64,000 nt of DNA, taken from UBA2991 sp965221735. GTDB taxonomy: Bacteria; Chloroflexota; Dehalococcoidia; Tepidiformales; Tepidiformaceae. The stretch lies in NCBI GenBank assembly GCA_965221735.1, contig OZ244910.1, positions 1,736,001 through 1,800,000 on the forward strand. Reading direction: 5' to 3'. How positions within the stretch are numbered: the stretch's first letter is position 1; every line of letters starts with the position of its first letter. Below are positions 54,344-62,840 of this stretch, in pieces. The notes beneath the pieces were generated by a model that saw only the letters and a list, made by a program, of their open reading frames with translations, searched no databases and was not told where the DNA came from. The position numbers and the translations under genes were made by a program.

Positions 54344-55537
54344 GTGAAGGCGGAGATTGTCGCGATCGGCACCGAGATCCTGCTTGGCGAGATCGTCGAC
54401 ACGAACAGCGCCTGGATTGCGCAGCAACTGCCCGCCCTCGGCATCGACCTGAACCACACGAGCGTCGTGGGGGACAACCTCGAGCGCGTCACGGGCACGC
54501 TGCGGCGCGCCTGGGAGCGCTCGGACCTCGTGATCACGACGGGCGGGCTCGGGCCGACCGAGGACGACCTCACGCGCGAGTCGATCGCCAACCTGCTGGG
54601 CGAGGAGCCGCACGTCGTGCCCGAGCTGGAGGAGCGGCTGCGGTCGTTCTTCTCGCGGCGGGGCATCGAGATGCCGGAGACGAACATCAAGCAGGCGTGG
54701 CTCATCCCGAGCGCGCGCGTGATCGACAACCCGCGGGGGACGGCGCCGGGCTGGTGGACGGAGCGGGACGGCCGCGTGATCGTCTCGATGCCCGGCGTTC
54801 CTCCCGAGATGGAGCGGATGTGGGTGCATGAGGTCTCACCGCAGCTCGAGGGGCGCTCAGGCTCGGTGCTCGTGACGCGCACGCTGAAGACGGCGGGCAT
54901 CGGCGAGGGGACGGTCGACGAGATGGCGCGGCCGGTGTTCGACATGCCGGGGATCGGCGTGGGGACGTACGCCCGGGCGGACGGCGTCCACCTGCGCATC
55001 GGCGCGAAGGCGGCGACGCGCGAGGAGGCGCAGCGGCTCATCGAGCCGGTGGAGCGGGAGCTGGACGCGATCTTCGGGAACGCCATCTGGGGCCGCGACG
55101 AGGACACGCTCGAAGGGTTCATCGCGCGGACGCTGCGGGAGCGCAGGCAGACGGTCGGGACGCTGGAGACGGCGACGGGCGGTCTGCTGGCGAGCACGCT
55201 CAGCGACGCGCCCGAGGCAGGCGGCTCGTTCGCGGGCGGGCTCGTGTCGCCGCGCTCGGCGGAGGAGTTCGCGGACGTCTCGGCGGAGGCGGCGGCGGCG
55301 ATGGCCAGCGCCGCCCGCGAGCGGCTGGGGAGCGACTACGGGGTCGGCATCACGGCTGCCCTCGACGGGGACCCCACGGTCGAGCAGCCGGGCACGTTCT
55401 TCGTGGCCGTCGCTGCACCGGCGGGCGGCCGGCGCTCGATGAAGATGGTCATGGCCCAGGGGCGCGCGGCGACAAAGCGGCGCGCCATCACGACGGCATT
55501 GATGCTGCTGCGAACCAGCATCCTTGAAGAGGAGTAA
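54344..55537 (+). CDS. cinA: CinA-family protein
   Basis: This 397-residue CinA-like protein has an N-terminal MoCF/COG1058 domain (AEIVAIGTEILLGEIVDTNSAW, TTGGLGPTEDDLTRE, PGVPPEM), linked to pyridine-nucleotide pyrophosphatase activity, and a C-terminal PncC-type domain. In the latter the usual ESCTGG reads ETATGG, and the TGIAGP stretch is replaced by TAALDGDPTVEQPG, so nicotinamide-nucleotide deamidase activity is doubtful. The start is GTG. The LEH-like gene begins five bases after its stop. Confidence 0.88.
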   Translation: MKAEIVAIGTEILLGEIVDTNSAWIAQQLPALGIDLNHTSVVGDNLERVTGTLRRAWERSDLVITTGGLGPTEDDLTRESIANLLGEEPHVVPELEERLRSFFSRRGIEMPETNIKQAWLIPSARVIDNPRGTAPGWWTERDGRVIVSMPGVPPEMERMWVHEVSPQLEGRSGSVLVTRTLKTAGIGEGTVDEMARPVFDMPGIGVGTYARADGVHLRIGAKAATREEAQRLIEPVERELDAIFGNAIWGRDEDTLEGFIARTLRERRQTVGTLETATGGLLASTLSDAPEAGGSFAGGLVSPRSAEEFADVSAEAAAAMASAARERLGSDYGVGITAALDGDPTVEQPGTFFVAVAAPAGGRRSMKMVMAQGRAATKRRAITTALMLLRTSILEEE

Positions 55538-55542
55538 CCACC

Positions 55543-55920
55543 ATGGACAACGCCGAGATCGTGCGGAACTTCTGCGCGGAGTGGGATGCGCCCGCTCCGG
55601 ACGGGGACACGCTCGCCTCGTATTTCACCGAGGACGCGTTTTACCACAACATCCCGATGGACCCGATCAGCGGACGCGACAACATCAAGAACGCACTCGG
55701 GGGCATGGCCGGAGCGATGGTGAGCAAGGGCTGGGACGTCCTCAACATCGTGGCCGACGGCGACGTCGTGATGACGGAGCGGGTCGACAAGTTCGACGCG
55801 GGCGGCAACCAGGTGGCGCTGCCCGTGATGGGCGTGTTCGAGCTGCGGGACGGGAAGATCGCGTCCTGGCGCGACTACTTCGACCTGGGGACGTTCCAGA
55901 AGCAGATGTCGGGCGGCTAG
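55543..55920 (+). CDS. limonene-1,2-epoxide hydrolase-like protein
   Basis: This 125-residue NTF2-fold protein has the LEH active-site set at the right spacing: Y34 and N36 (FYHNIP), R80 and D82 (TERVD), and D111 (WRDYFD), matching Tyr53, Asn55, Arg99, Asp101 and Asp132 of the limonene epoxide hydrolase family. It could open an epoxide, but the natural substrate is unknown. It sits five bases after cinA. Its stop overlaps that of the converging HAD-like gene. Confidence 0.8.
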   Translation: MDNAEIVRNFCAEWDAPAPDGDTLASYFTEDAFYHNIPMDPISGRDNIKNALGGMAGAMVSKGWDVLNIVADGDVVMTERVDKFDAGGNQVALPVMGVFELRDGKIASWRDYFDLGTFQKQMSGG

Positions 55921-56474
55921 GAGCCGGGCACTCCCGAATCCCCCGCGACCTCCTCGAGGATGGGAAGGGCATCGGCGATGCGTTCGATGCGGTGGATGTT
56001 GTCGCGTTCGACGCCGCGGTTGCGGGGCCAGTCGACGAGAAAGACGTGGGGGATGCGTTCGGCCACGAGCAGGGCGGTGTTGGGGTCGTCCTCGAAGTGG
56101 GCGAGGGGCTGCAGCGGGGGGATGACGCGCGCCTTGAAGGCAGAGGAGCGTTCGCGCCAGGAGGAGCGCAGGCGCACCGGGGGGGAGGCCCCGAAGGTGC
56201 GGGCGAGCCAGTCCTCGGTGAGAGGGCGGGAGCCTTCGCCGCGGGCGGAGACGACGGCGCAATCGAAGCGCTCGGCGATGGCGTGGAACCCCTCGACGGC
56301 GCCCGGCATGGGCTTGCGGCGAAAGTAGAGCCAGCGCTCGAGGGGCCAGGTGGGGCGGGGAAAGCGGGAGGGGGAGGTGGCGTCGGCGCTCAGGCCGCCG
56401 GGATTGATACCGAGGGGGTTGCGGCAGAGGACGCCGTCCATGTCGAAGGTGACGAGGGGTCGGGAGCGGGCCAC
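55917..56474 (-). CDS. HAD-like phosphatase
   Basis: This 185-residue protein has the HAD nucleophile pair in TFDMDGVL, a threonine/serine motif II in AVVSARGEGSR, and an acidic C-terminal motif in LAHFEDDPNTALL. The cap is small. It resembles the short 5'-nucleotidase-like HAD proteins of unknown substrate. The start is a GTG just before the nucleophile strand; longer frames upstream have no family-like sequence. Confidence 0.68.
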   Translation of the reverse strand: MARSRPLVTFDMDGVLCRNPLGINPGGLSADATSPSRFPRPTWPLERWLYFRRKPMPGAVEGFHAIAERFDCAVVSARGEGSRPLTEDWLARTFGASPPVRLRSSWRERSSAFKARVIPPLQPLAHFEDDPNTALLVAERIPHVFLVDWPRNRGVERDNIHRIERIADALPILEEVAGDSGVPGS

Positions 56475-56571
56475 AGGGTGAATGCTACGGCGGGTCCGCG
56501 TCTGGCGCTTCACGCCGCCCGTACGGTAGCCTTCCGGCATCACGCCGGGCGCAACGGGCCCGGAGCGGGGG

Positions 56572-56865
56572 GTGGCAGGAGTGCTCTTTTCGGTACGGCT
56601 GGTTTCGAGGCAGCCCGCGGACCTCGATGCGGAGGCCTGGCAGGGTGTCGTCGCCCAGCAGCTGGCGGCGACGAAAGCGCTCCGGGACGAGGGCAAGATC
56701 AAGGCCATCTACCGGGAGACTGGCATCGGCGTGCTGGCCATCTTCGACGTGGCGGATGCGGCGGAGATGGACCAGATCCTGGCCGGACTGCCGATGGGCC
56801 GCTACTTCAGCAGCGTCTCGGCGAACGCCATCTGGGACATGGGTCCCGCCCTTGAGAATGCGTAA
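56572..56865 (+). CDS. muconolactone delta-isomerase-like protein
   Basis: This 97-residue ferredoxin-like protein resembles muconolactone isomerase (LFSVRLVSRQPADLDAEAW, ALRDEGKIKAIYRETG, LAGLPMGRYF). The classic enzyme acts in beta-ketoadipate degradation of catechol. No catechol genes are nearby, so this may be a related isomerase or stress-responsive homologue. It begins a rightward run of catabolic genes, with six bases to the flavin reductase gene. Confidence 0.72.
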   Translation: MAGVLFSVRLVSRQPADLDAEAWQGVVAQQLAATKALRDEGKIKAIYRETGIGVLAIFDVADAAEMDQILAGLPMGRYFSSVSANAIWDMGPALENA

Positions 56866-56870
56866 CGCCG

Positions 56871-57356
56871 ATGTCGCCAGTTGATGCGGATACCTTCAAA
56901 GACGCACTCGCTTCCTGGGCCTCGGGCGTCACGGTCCTGACGACCGAGCACGAGGGGCAGGTCTACGGGATCACGGCCTCCAGCTTCTCGACGCTCTCGA
57001 TGGACCCGCTGCTGGTGCTGGTGTGCATCCAGAACGGGAACCACCTGGAGCGGATGGTGCCGGCCTCGGGGAAGTTCGCGGTGAGCGTGCTGGCGACGGG
57101 CCAGGACGACGTTTCCAACCACTTCGCCATCTCGGGGCGCGACCCGGGACCGGACCTGGACGGCTTCGAGACGTTCACCGACCAGACCGGCTGCCCGATC
57201 GTGTCCGGCGCCATTGCCCACCTCGACTGCGAGCTCGAAGCAGTGGTGCCCGGCGGGGACCACGTGATCGCGCTGGGGCGCGTGGTCGGGGCCGCCTCCG
57301 ACGCCGACAAGGAGCCGCTGATGTACTTCCGGCGCGGCTACCACGGGCTCGACTGA
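56871..57356 (+). CDS. flavin reductase-domain protein
   Basis: This 161-residue FMN-binding split-barrel protein has the flavin-reductase pattern (ALASWASGVTVLTTEHEGQVYGITASSF, LVCIQNGNH, FAVSVLATGQDDVSNHFA, LDCELEAVVPGGDHVIALGRV). Such proteins supply reduced flavin to two-component monooxygenases. No flavin monooxygenase lies beside it; a Rieske protein gene follows. Length and motifs are complete. Confidence 0.85.
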   Translation: MSPVDADTFKDALASWASGVTVLTTEHEGQVYGITASSFSTLSMDPLLVLVCIQNGNHLERMVPASGKFAVSVLATGQDDVSNHFAISGRDPGPDLDGFETFTDQTGCPIVSGAIAHLDCELEAVVPGGDHVIALGRVVGAASDADKEPLMYFRRGYHGLD

Positions 57357-57435
57357 GGCCGGCGATCCGGGCGTTCGTGATACTTTGCACAGGCGCGGGC
57401 AGGCGCGTACGATCCGCTTCCGGGGAGGGTAGGTC

Positions 57436-58107
57436 GTGTCGGTAGCGCTGGCGCTGGTCGGAGTCTCGGTCCTCGGGACGTGGGGGATCGCGACGATCGC
57501 CCTCATCGTGAGCGGGATCATCCTCATCGTTGCTCCGGGCGACGCCGAGACCGTATCGAGCGGCCTGGCGGTCGGCATCTTTCTGCTGATTGCGGGCCTG
57601 ATCTCGGGCGGCTTGATGCAGATCGTGGCGATGCCGCTGATGGGCATCGATCCGCCGCTTCCCATCAAGGCGAGCAGCATCGTCCCGCACGACCGCATGA
57701 AGGAATGGGCGAACGCCGGTTCCCTCCGCAGCTTCCCCGACGGGATCGCCACGGAGGTGCGGTTGCGCAGCCTGCGCGTGGCGATCGTACGGCAGGGCGA
57801 AGAGGTAAGCGCGATGACGGCGCTGTGTCCCCATGCCCGGCTTCCGCTGGGCAGCTTCCCGGGCGCGCCGATCAAGGCGGAGCCGGTTCGCGACGGCTGC
57901 GTGATGTGCCCGTTCCACGGGGCGCGCTTCGACGTCTCGAACGGGAGCGTGGTTCGCCAGCCGTTCGCCAGCGAGTTCAACTCGAACCACCCGTTCCTCG
58001 GAGCATTCCAGTCGAAGCTGTTCTTCTGGAACAAGGGCGCCGAGGACATCCAGACCTACCCCGTCCGCATCGAGAACGACGAGGTCCTGGTCGGGCTGCC
58101 CCGCTAG
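57436..58107 (+). CDS. membrane-bound Rieske [2Fe-2S] protein
   Basis: This 223-residue protein has two N-terminal membrane helices (IATIALIVSGIILIVAP; SSGLAVGIFLLIAGLISGGL) and a C-terminal Rieske domain. Cluster ligands are C131 and H133 (LCPHARLPLG) and C158 and H161 (CPFHGARFD). It is not a standard cytochrome bc1 subunit (two helices, no disulfide cysteines) and could pass electrons to an oxygenase. The start is GTG after GGAGGGTAGG. It sits between the flavin reductase and MaoC genes. Confidence 0.82.
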   Translation: MSVALALVGVSVLGTWGIATIALIVSGIILIVAPGDAETVSSGLAVGIFLLIAGLISGGLMQIVAMPLMGIDPPLPIKASSIVPHDRMKEWANAGSLRSFPDGIATEVRLRSLRVAIVRQGEEVSAMTALCPHARLPLGSFPGAPIKAEPVRDGCVMCPFHGARFDVSNGSVVRQPFASEFNSNHPFLGAFQSKLFFWNKGAEDIQTYPVRIENDEVLVGLPR

Positions 58108-58170
58108 CCCGGCCTTTCCGGCTCCGCGCCCCCACGGAGCAGCGTGCTATTCTCCCGCCGAGGAGCGACC

Positions 58171-58620
58171 GTGGCTGACGTAACCGAGAGCAAGATCACC
58201 GACGAACACCGCGCCATGATCGGGCAGCGGAGCGACCCCATCGAGGTCGTTCCGCACACCGAAGACGCGCAGCGCATGCGCGACCTGCTGGGCGACACGG
58301 ACCCGCGCTGGGCGGACGGGACGGGCATTGCGCCGCCGTACATCCTCGCGATGCTGGAGCCGCGGCTGCCAGCGGAGCTTTCGCCGCAGGTGCTGTCGAG
58401 CGGCATCCTGACGCAGACGGAGTGGAAGTTCAGCCAGCCGATCAAGCTGGAGGAGCCGCTGCAGGCGGTGACGCAGCTGATCGACGTGCGCGACCGGCTC
58501 GGGGGGCGCTACGGCTACAGCGTGCTCGTGATGTTCCAGACCTCGTACCTGAACGGAGACGGCGAGGAGGCGGCCGCCTCGCTGCGCACGATCACGCAGT
58601 TCGACCGGCCGGAGTCCTAG
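58171..58620 (+). CDS. MaoC-like dehydratase (FAS1-type), subunit 1
   Basis: This 149-residue hotdog-fold protein is of the MaoC N-terminal/FAS1-dehydratase type (MIGQRSDPIEVVPHTEDAQRM, then the hotdog helix near YILAMLEP, and TQTEWKFSQPIKLEEPLQA). It probably forms a heterodimer with the next protein to hydrate enoyl-CoA. The start is GTG, seven bases after GAGGAG. Confidence 0.8.
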   Translation: MADVTESKITDEHRAMIGQRSDPIEVVPHTEDAQRMRDLLGDTDPRWADGTGIAPPYILAMLEPRLPAELSPQVLSSGILTQTEWKFSQPIKLEEPLQAVTQLIDVRDRLGGRYGYSVLVMFQTSYLNGDGEEAAASLRTITQFDRPES

Positions 58621-58622
58621 CC

Positions 58623-59048
58623 ATGAGCCAGCGTTACTTCGAGGACATCGCCACGGACGACGAGCTGGAGCCGCGCGAGCAGCTCCCGACGGAAGACAAG
58701 GCAGTCGAGTTCTTCGGGCGCGACAACCCCACCAACCCCGCGTTCGGCGACGCCGAGGCGGGGCGGCGCATGGGGTTCAGCGGCGCGCTCGTGCCGGGCC
58801 TGCTCAAGCTCTCCTGGATCACGAACTACGTCGGCATGTGGGCGGGTTCGGAGGCGAACCTGCGCAGCGTGCGCGTGGCATTCCGGCGCCCCGACATCGC
58901 GGGCAAGCCGCTGACGCTCGCGGGCCGCGTGGTCGACACGCGCCAGGAGGACGGCGTCAACATCGTCGAGCTCGAGGTGGTGACGCTGGCGGACGACCAG
59001 CCCACCGTGCGCGGGAACGTGCAGGTCGAAATCCCCTCGCGACCGTAG
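58623..59048 (+). CDS. MaoC-like dehydratase, subunit 2
   Basis: This 141-residue hotdog protein starts YFEDIATDDELEP. The hydratase loop reads FFGRDNPTNPAFGDAEAGRRMGFSGALVPG, where the usual Asp-x-x-x-x-His pair is altered (Asn/Thr and Phe-Gly-Asp). The pair of short MaoC genes with two bases between them points to a two-subunit (R)-specific enoyl-CoA hydratase. Catalytic competence of this subunit is uncertain. Confidence 0.8.
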   Translation: MSQRYFEDIATDDELEPREQLPTEDKAVEFFGRDNPTNPAFGDAEAGRRMGFSGALVPGLLKLSWITNYVGMWAGSEANLRSVRVAFRRPDIAGKPLTLAGRVVDTRQEDGVNIVELEVVTLADDQPTVRGNVQVEIPSRP

Positions 59049-59058
59049 GCGCGCCGGC

Positions 59059-60243
59059 ATGCCCCTCCCGCTGGAAGGCATCCGCGTGCTGGAGGTGGGC
59101 ACGTTCGTCTCCGCACCCTACTGCGGGCGGCTGTTCGCGGGCTACGGGGCGGAGGTCATCAAGGTGGAGCCGCCGGGGGGCGACATCGCCCGGGCGCACG
59201 GTCCCTTCAAGGACGGCGAACCGAACCCCGAGACGAGCGCGCTCTTCCTCTACCTGAACACGAGCAAGCGGTCGGTCGAGCTGGACCTAGGCTCGCAGGC
59301 AGGGCGCGACGCCTTCCTGCGGCTGGCGGCCGACGCCGACGTCATCATCGAGAACTACCGGCCGGGCGACGCCCGCGCCCTCGGGCTCGACTACGAGCGC
59401 CTGCGGGCGGTGAACCCACGGCTGGTGCTGGTCTCGATCACGGCGTACGGGCAGGAGGGTCCGTACGCGGAGTACCGCTCGAACAACCTGATCGCGTTCG
59501 CGATGGGCGGCCAGATGTTCCTGACGGGCGACCCGGACAAGCCGCCGGTCAAGAACGGCGGCTACCAGGCCGACTACCAGGGCGGGCTGAACGCCTTCTC
59601 GGCGGCGAACCTGGCCCTGCTGGCGGCGGAGCGTGACGGCGAGGGGCAGCACGTCGACATCAGCGTGCAGCACTGCATGGCGCCGATCCTGGAAGCGGGC
59701 GTCCCCTTCTACTCGTACAACGGGCTCTGGCTGGGGCAGCGGCGGGGAAACCTGATGTCGAGCTTCATGGGGGTCTACCCGTGCCTCGACGGGCAGGTGG
59801 GGGTCCATGTGATGGCGCGCAACTGGCCGCCCTTCGCGGAGGCGACGGGCCACCCGGAGTGGCTCGATGACGAGCGCTTCGCGACGGCGGAGTCGCGGCG
59901 GGAACACGACGACGTGCTGATGGCGGAGGTGATCGCATGGGCGGCAGGTGTCACGAAGAAAGAGGCGTACGCTCTCGGCGGGGAGTTCCGCGCGCCGATC
60001 ACCTTCATCCACACGATGGAGGACCTGCTGGAGAGCCCTCAGCTTGAGGCGCGCGGCTTCCTGCGGCGGATCGAGCACCCGGTCGCGGGGGAGGCGTCGT
60101 ACCCGGGACCACCGTGGTGGATGGGTCCGGACGCGTGGCGGGACGGCCCCGCGCCCCTGCTCGGGGCGGACACGGAGGCGGTGCTGTCGGAGGCGGGGCT
60201 GTCCGGGGCGGAGATTGCGGCAGTAGCGGGAGCTCCGGCATGA
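59059..60243 (+). CDS. class III (CaiB/BaiF) CoA-transferase A
   Basis: This 394-residue CoA-transferase has the family opening EGIRVLEVGTFVSAPYCGRLFAGYGAEVIKVEPP, IIENYRPG, and the catalytic Asp D172 in GGYQADYQGG. It moves CoA between acids; the acid is unknown. It follows the MaoC pair and overlaps the next gene (ATGA). Confidence 0.92.
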   Translation: MPLPLEGIRVLEVGTFVSAPYCGRLFAGYGAEVIKVEPPGGDIARAHGPFKDGEPNPETSALFLYLNTSKRSVELDLGSQAGRDAFLRLAADADVIIENYRPGDARALGLDYERLRAVNPRLVLVSITAYGQEGPYAEYRSNNLIAFAMGGQMFLTGDPDKPPVKNGGYQADYQGGLNAFSAANLALLAAERDGEGQHVDISVQHCMAPILEAGVPFYSYNGLWLGQRRGNLMSSFMGVYPCLDGQVGVHVMARNWPPFAEATGHPEWLDDERFATAESRREHDDVLMAEVIAWAAGVTKKEAYALGGEFRAPITFIHTMEDLLESPQLEARGFLRRIEHPVAGEASYPGPPWWMGPDAWRDGPAPLLGADTEAVLSEAGLSGAEIAAVAGAPA

Positions 60244-60707
60244 GCGAACTGGCCCGGGCCGTGTCCTTCTTCGAGCAGTGCGACGACCCGGTGCTGCTGC
60301 ACGAGCTGCTGGCGGTCGTGGCGCGGCGGACGAAGCGGTTCGTGGCGCAGGCGATGGCGCAGGGCGGGGAGGACGCCATCCCCGCGCCGACGGAGGAGCC
60401 CGCCCCGGCCTCGCCCGCCCGCGAGCGGGACGCTCGCCGGCTGGTGGAACGCACGAAGGACTTCGCGGAGCTGCAGGCGCTCGCCCGCGCGATCGGCAGG
60501 CGCACGGAGACGCTGGAGATCGCGGCATCGGCGGAGTTCCCGGCGGGGGCGCGGATCATGGTGCCGAAGCGCGTCGCCTTCCCGCCGCCGGACGACTGGG
60601 TGGCGGGCACGGTCGAGACGACGGGCACGATGCTTCGCGTCGAGCTCGACAGCGGGAAGCGCTGGGAAGGACCGCCCAGCCTCGCGCGGCCGGCGGGGTC
60701 GGCATGA
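60240..60707 (+). CDS. unknown protein between two CoA-transferases
   Basis: This 155-residue protein of no recognised family has an alpha-helical N-terminus (ELARAVSFFEQCDDPVLLHELLAVVARR), a proline/alanine linker and a C-terminal beta part (VPKRVAFPPPDDWVAGTVETTGTMLRVELDSG). It is locked between the two CoA-transferase genes by ATGA overlaps at both ends, so it is expressed with them in fixed ratio and may be a subunit or a chaperone. Confidence 0.65.
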   Translation: MSELARAVSFFEQCDDPVLLHELLAVVARRTKRFVAQAMAQGGEDAIPAPTEEPAPASPARERDARRLVERTKDFAELQALARAIGRRTETLEIAASAEFPAGARIMVPKRVAFPPPDDWVAGTVETTGTMLRVELDSGKRWEGPPSLARPAGSA

Positions 60708-61945
60708 CGGCGCCGCTCGCGGGCATCCGCGTGGTCGACCTGACGATGGTGTGGGCGGGGCCCTTCGGCACGCGCCTGCTGGGGGACTACGGCGCCGAGG
60801 TCATCAAGGTCGAGGGACCGGGGCAGTGGGACCTGCTGCGCGGGCTGGGCGGCATCCCGCGCACGGTCGACCGCTGGTACAACCGCGCGGCCTACTTCAA
60901 CCACAACAACCGGAACAAGTACTCGGCGGCGATCGACCTGCGCCAGGAGGCGGGGCGTGACCTGCTGCTGCAACTGCTGGCGAAGAGCGATGTGCTGGTC
61001 GAGAACTACCGCGCGAACGTGATGGACAACCTCGGGCTGAGCTTCGAGGAGGTGCGGACGGTGAACCCGCGCATCGTGTACGTGTCTATGCCGGGTCACG
61101 GCAAGACCGGCCCCGAGGCGCACTACGTGACCTACGGCACGAACGTCGAGCAGCTGGCGGGGCTCGTCTCCGTTTCCGGATACGAGGGCGGGGAGCCGCT
61201 GAAGACCGGCTTCAGCTACGGCGATCCGACGGCGGGGCTGGCGGTGCCGGCGGCGGTCGCGCTGGGGCTTCGCCAGCGCAACCGCACCGGCGAGGGCGTC
61301 CACATCGACCTCGCGCAGCGCGAGAACCTGACGGGATTCGTGGGTGAGTACCTGGTCGACTACAGCATGAACCGTGAGCTGCGGGGGCCGGCGGGCAACA
61401 CGCATCCGCATTACGCGCCGCACGGCGTCTACCCGAGCGGCGGCGAGGACCGCTGGCTCACCATCGCCTGCGAAAACGACGAGCAGTTCGCGGGGCTCTG
61501 CCGGGCCATGCAGCGGGAAGAACTGGCGGAGGACGAGCGTTTCGCCACGATGGCGGCGCGGAAGGCGAACGAGCGGGAGCTGGACGCACTCATCGGGGAG
61601 TGGACGGCGAGGTGGGGTCACTACGAGGCGATGCACATCCTGCAGCGTCACGGGGCGCCGGCGGGGGCGGTGCTGACCATCCCCGAGGTAATGAGCGACC
61701 CGCAGCTGCGGGCGCGGGGGGCATGGTCGGAGCAGGTCCACCCGGATGCGGGCGCGTGGGAGGTGGAGACGCCACCCTGGAACCTGACGCGCACCCCCGG
61801 TCACGCACGCATCCCGGCGCCCGGGTTCGCCGAGCACAACGGCTACGTGTTCCGCGACCTGCTGGGGCTCGACGAGGAGACGATCGCGCGGCTCTACGCC
61901 GACGGGGTCACCGCCGACGAGCCGAACGTGCAGTCACACACCTAG
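60704..61945 (+). CDS. class III (CaiB/BaiF) CoA-transferase B
   Basis: This 413-residue CoA-transferase opens with LAGIRVVDLTMVWAGPFGTRLLGDYGAEVIKVE. It keeps LVENYRANVMDNLGL and the catalytic Asp D174 in SYGDPTAG. It closes the catabolic run and converges with a PIN-domain gene, stops overlapping by four bases. Sequence similarity to CoA-transferase A is only at family level, so the two probably act on different acids. Confidence 0.92.
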   Translation: MTAPLAGIRVVDLTMVWAGPFGTRLLGDYGAEVIKVEGPGQWDLLRGLGGIPRTVDRWYNRAAYFNHNNRNKYSAAIDLRQEAGRDLLLQLLAKSDVLVENYRANVMDNLGLSFEEVRTVNPRIVYVSMPGHGKTGPEAHYVTYGTNVEQLAGLVSVSGYEGGEPLKTGFSYGDPTAGLAVPAAVALGLRQRNRTGEGVHIDLAQRENLTGFVGEYLVDYSMNRELRGPAGNTHPHYAPHGVYPSGGEDRWLTIACENDEQFAGLCRAMQREELAEDERFATMAARKANERELDALIGEWTARWGHYEAMHILQRHGAPAGAVLTIPEVMSDPQLRARGAWSEQVHPDAGAWEVETPPWNLTRTPGHARIPAPGFAEHNGYVFRDLLGLDEETIARLYADGVTADEPNVQSHT

Positions 61946-62367
61946 ACCGGCTCCACAAGCTCCAGGCGACCGGCGTAGCGGCGGAAGTCAGCGCCGTTGA
62001 AGGTGAGTAGGCGGCGTTCGCCGGCAGCGAGCATGGTCGCGACGATGTTGGCATCGTGGACTTGCTTCCCCGCAACGGGCACTTCGCGGCAGAGGCCGAC
62101 GAGCATGTCCGTGACGTGCGGTCCGTCTTCAAGGATCTCGAAGTCATCGCTGAATCGGGCAATGTCGTCAAGCGCTTCGTGCAGGGGAAGTGGCGGGCTC
62201 CATGCCTGCGGCCGGGTCACAGTGGCGAGGTACTCTCGCAGTATCTGGCGACTGATTGTCAGGCGCTCTCGTGACAATACCGCTTCGTCAAGCAGGGCCC
62301 GGGCCCGGTTGTGGGCAGGGGCGGCGGGCGCAAGCGCATACACGAGGACGTTCGTATCGATGAACAT
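61942..62367 (-). CDS. PIN-domain nuclease (VapC-like)
   Basis: This 141-residue PIN protein has acids D4 (FIDTNVLVYA), E45 (ILREYLATV), D105 (HDANIVATML) and D127 (NGADFRR), all expected for RNase activity. The gene just upstream on the same strand is not a recognisable RHH/AbrB antitoxin but a DUF7662-like protein, five bases away. It could be a toxin with an unusual partner. Confidence 0.83.
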   Translation of the reverse strand: MFIDTNVLVYALAPAAPAHNRARALLDEAVLSRERLTISRQILREYLATVTRPQAWSPPLPLHEALDDIARFSDDFEILEDGPHVTDMLVGLCREVPVAGKQVHDANIVATMLAAGERRLLTFNGADFRRYAGRLELVEPV

Positions 62368-62372
62368 GCCGC

Positions 62373-62786
62373 CTAGGCACGGTCCTCGTAGATTTGCTCG
62401 CGACTGACCGTGAAGCCCTCCGGCCAGGGGCCGAGGTCCCGGACGGGAATGAGCTCGTCGAGATTGATGGGAATCTGCGGTGCCCGCTCCCGCTCGGGGT
62501 CAAGCTCGAAGACGAGGGTTTCGGTGTCGAGGTTGACGGAGCGGGTTTTCCAACCGGCAAGCTGCCAGGCGAGGGCATGGCTGTGGCCGTTCCCTGTCTT
62601 CGGATTGGCCCACCAGGTGCGGTGACAGCGGGCGGACTTCGGCAGCTTGTAGCGCAGGATCTCCTCGATGCGGCCGAACGACGTTCGCCACTCCGGCCCG
62701 GCCTGCCGCGTCAGGTAGCGGTAGAGGGGCGCGTACTTGCCGCGCTCGACGATCTCGCGCTCTCGACTGTCCCGGACGGCTTTCAT
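62373..62786 (-). CDS. DUF7662-like protein
   Basis: This 137-residue protein has the pattern YAPLYRYLTRQAGPEWRTSF, then LPKSARCHRTWWANPK, then HSHALAWQLAGWKTRSVNL, which I know from a family of small uncharacterised proteins (DUF7662, recalled from the motif). It sits five bases upstream of the PIN nuclease in the same direction. Whether it acts as antitoxin is unknown. Confidence 0.6.
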   Translation of the reverse strand: MKAVRDSREREIVERGKYAPLYRYLTRQAGPEWRTSFGRIEEILRYKLPKSARCHRTWWANPKTGNGHSHALAWQLAGWKTRSVNLDTETLVFELDPERERAPQIPINLDELIPVRDLGPWPEGFTVSREQIYEDRA

Positions 62787-62840
62787 GCATCCAGTATGGC
62801 GTTACTGGTACACGGCAACAAGTCGCCGGGAGGCGCAGGC

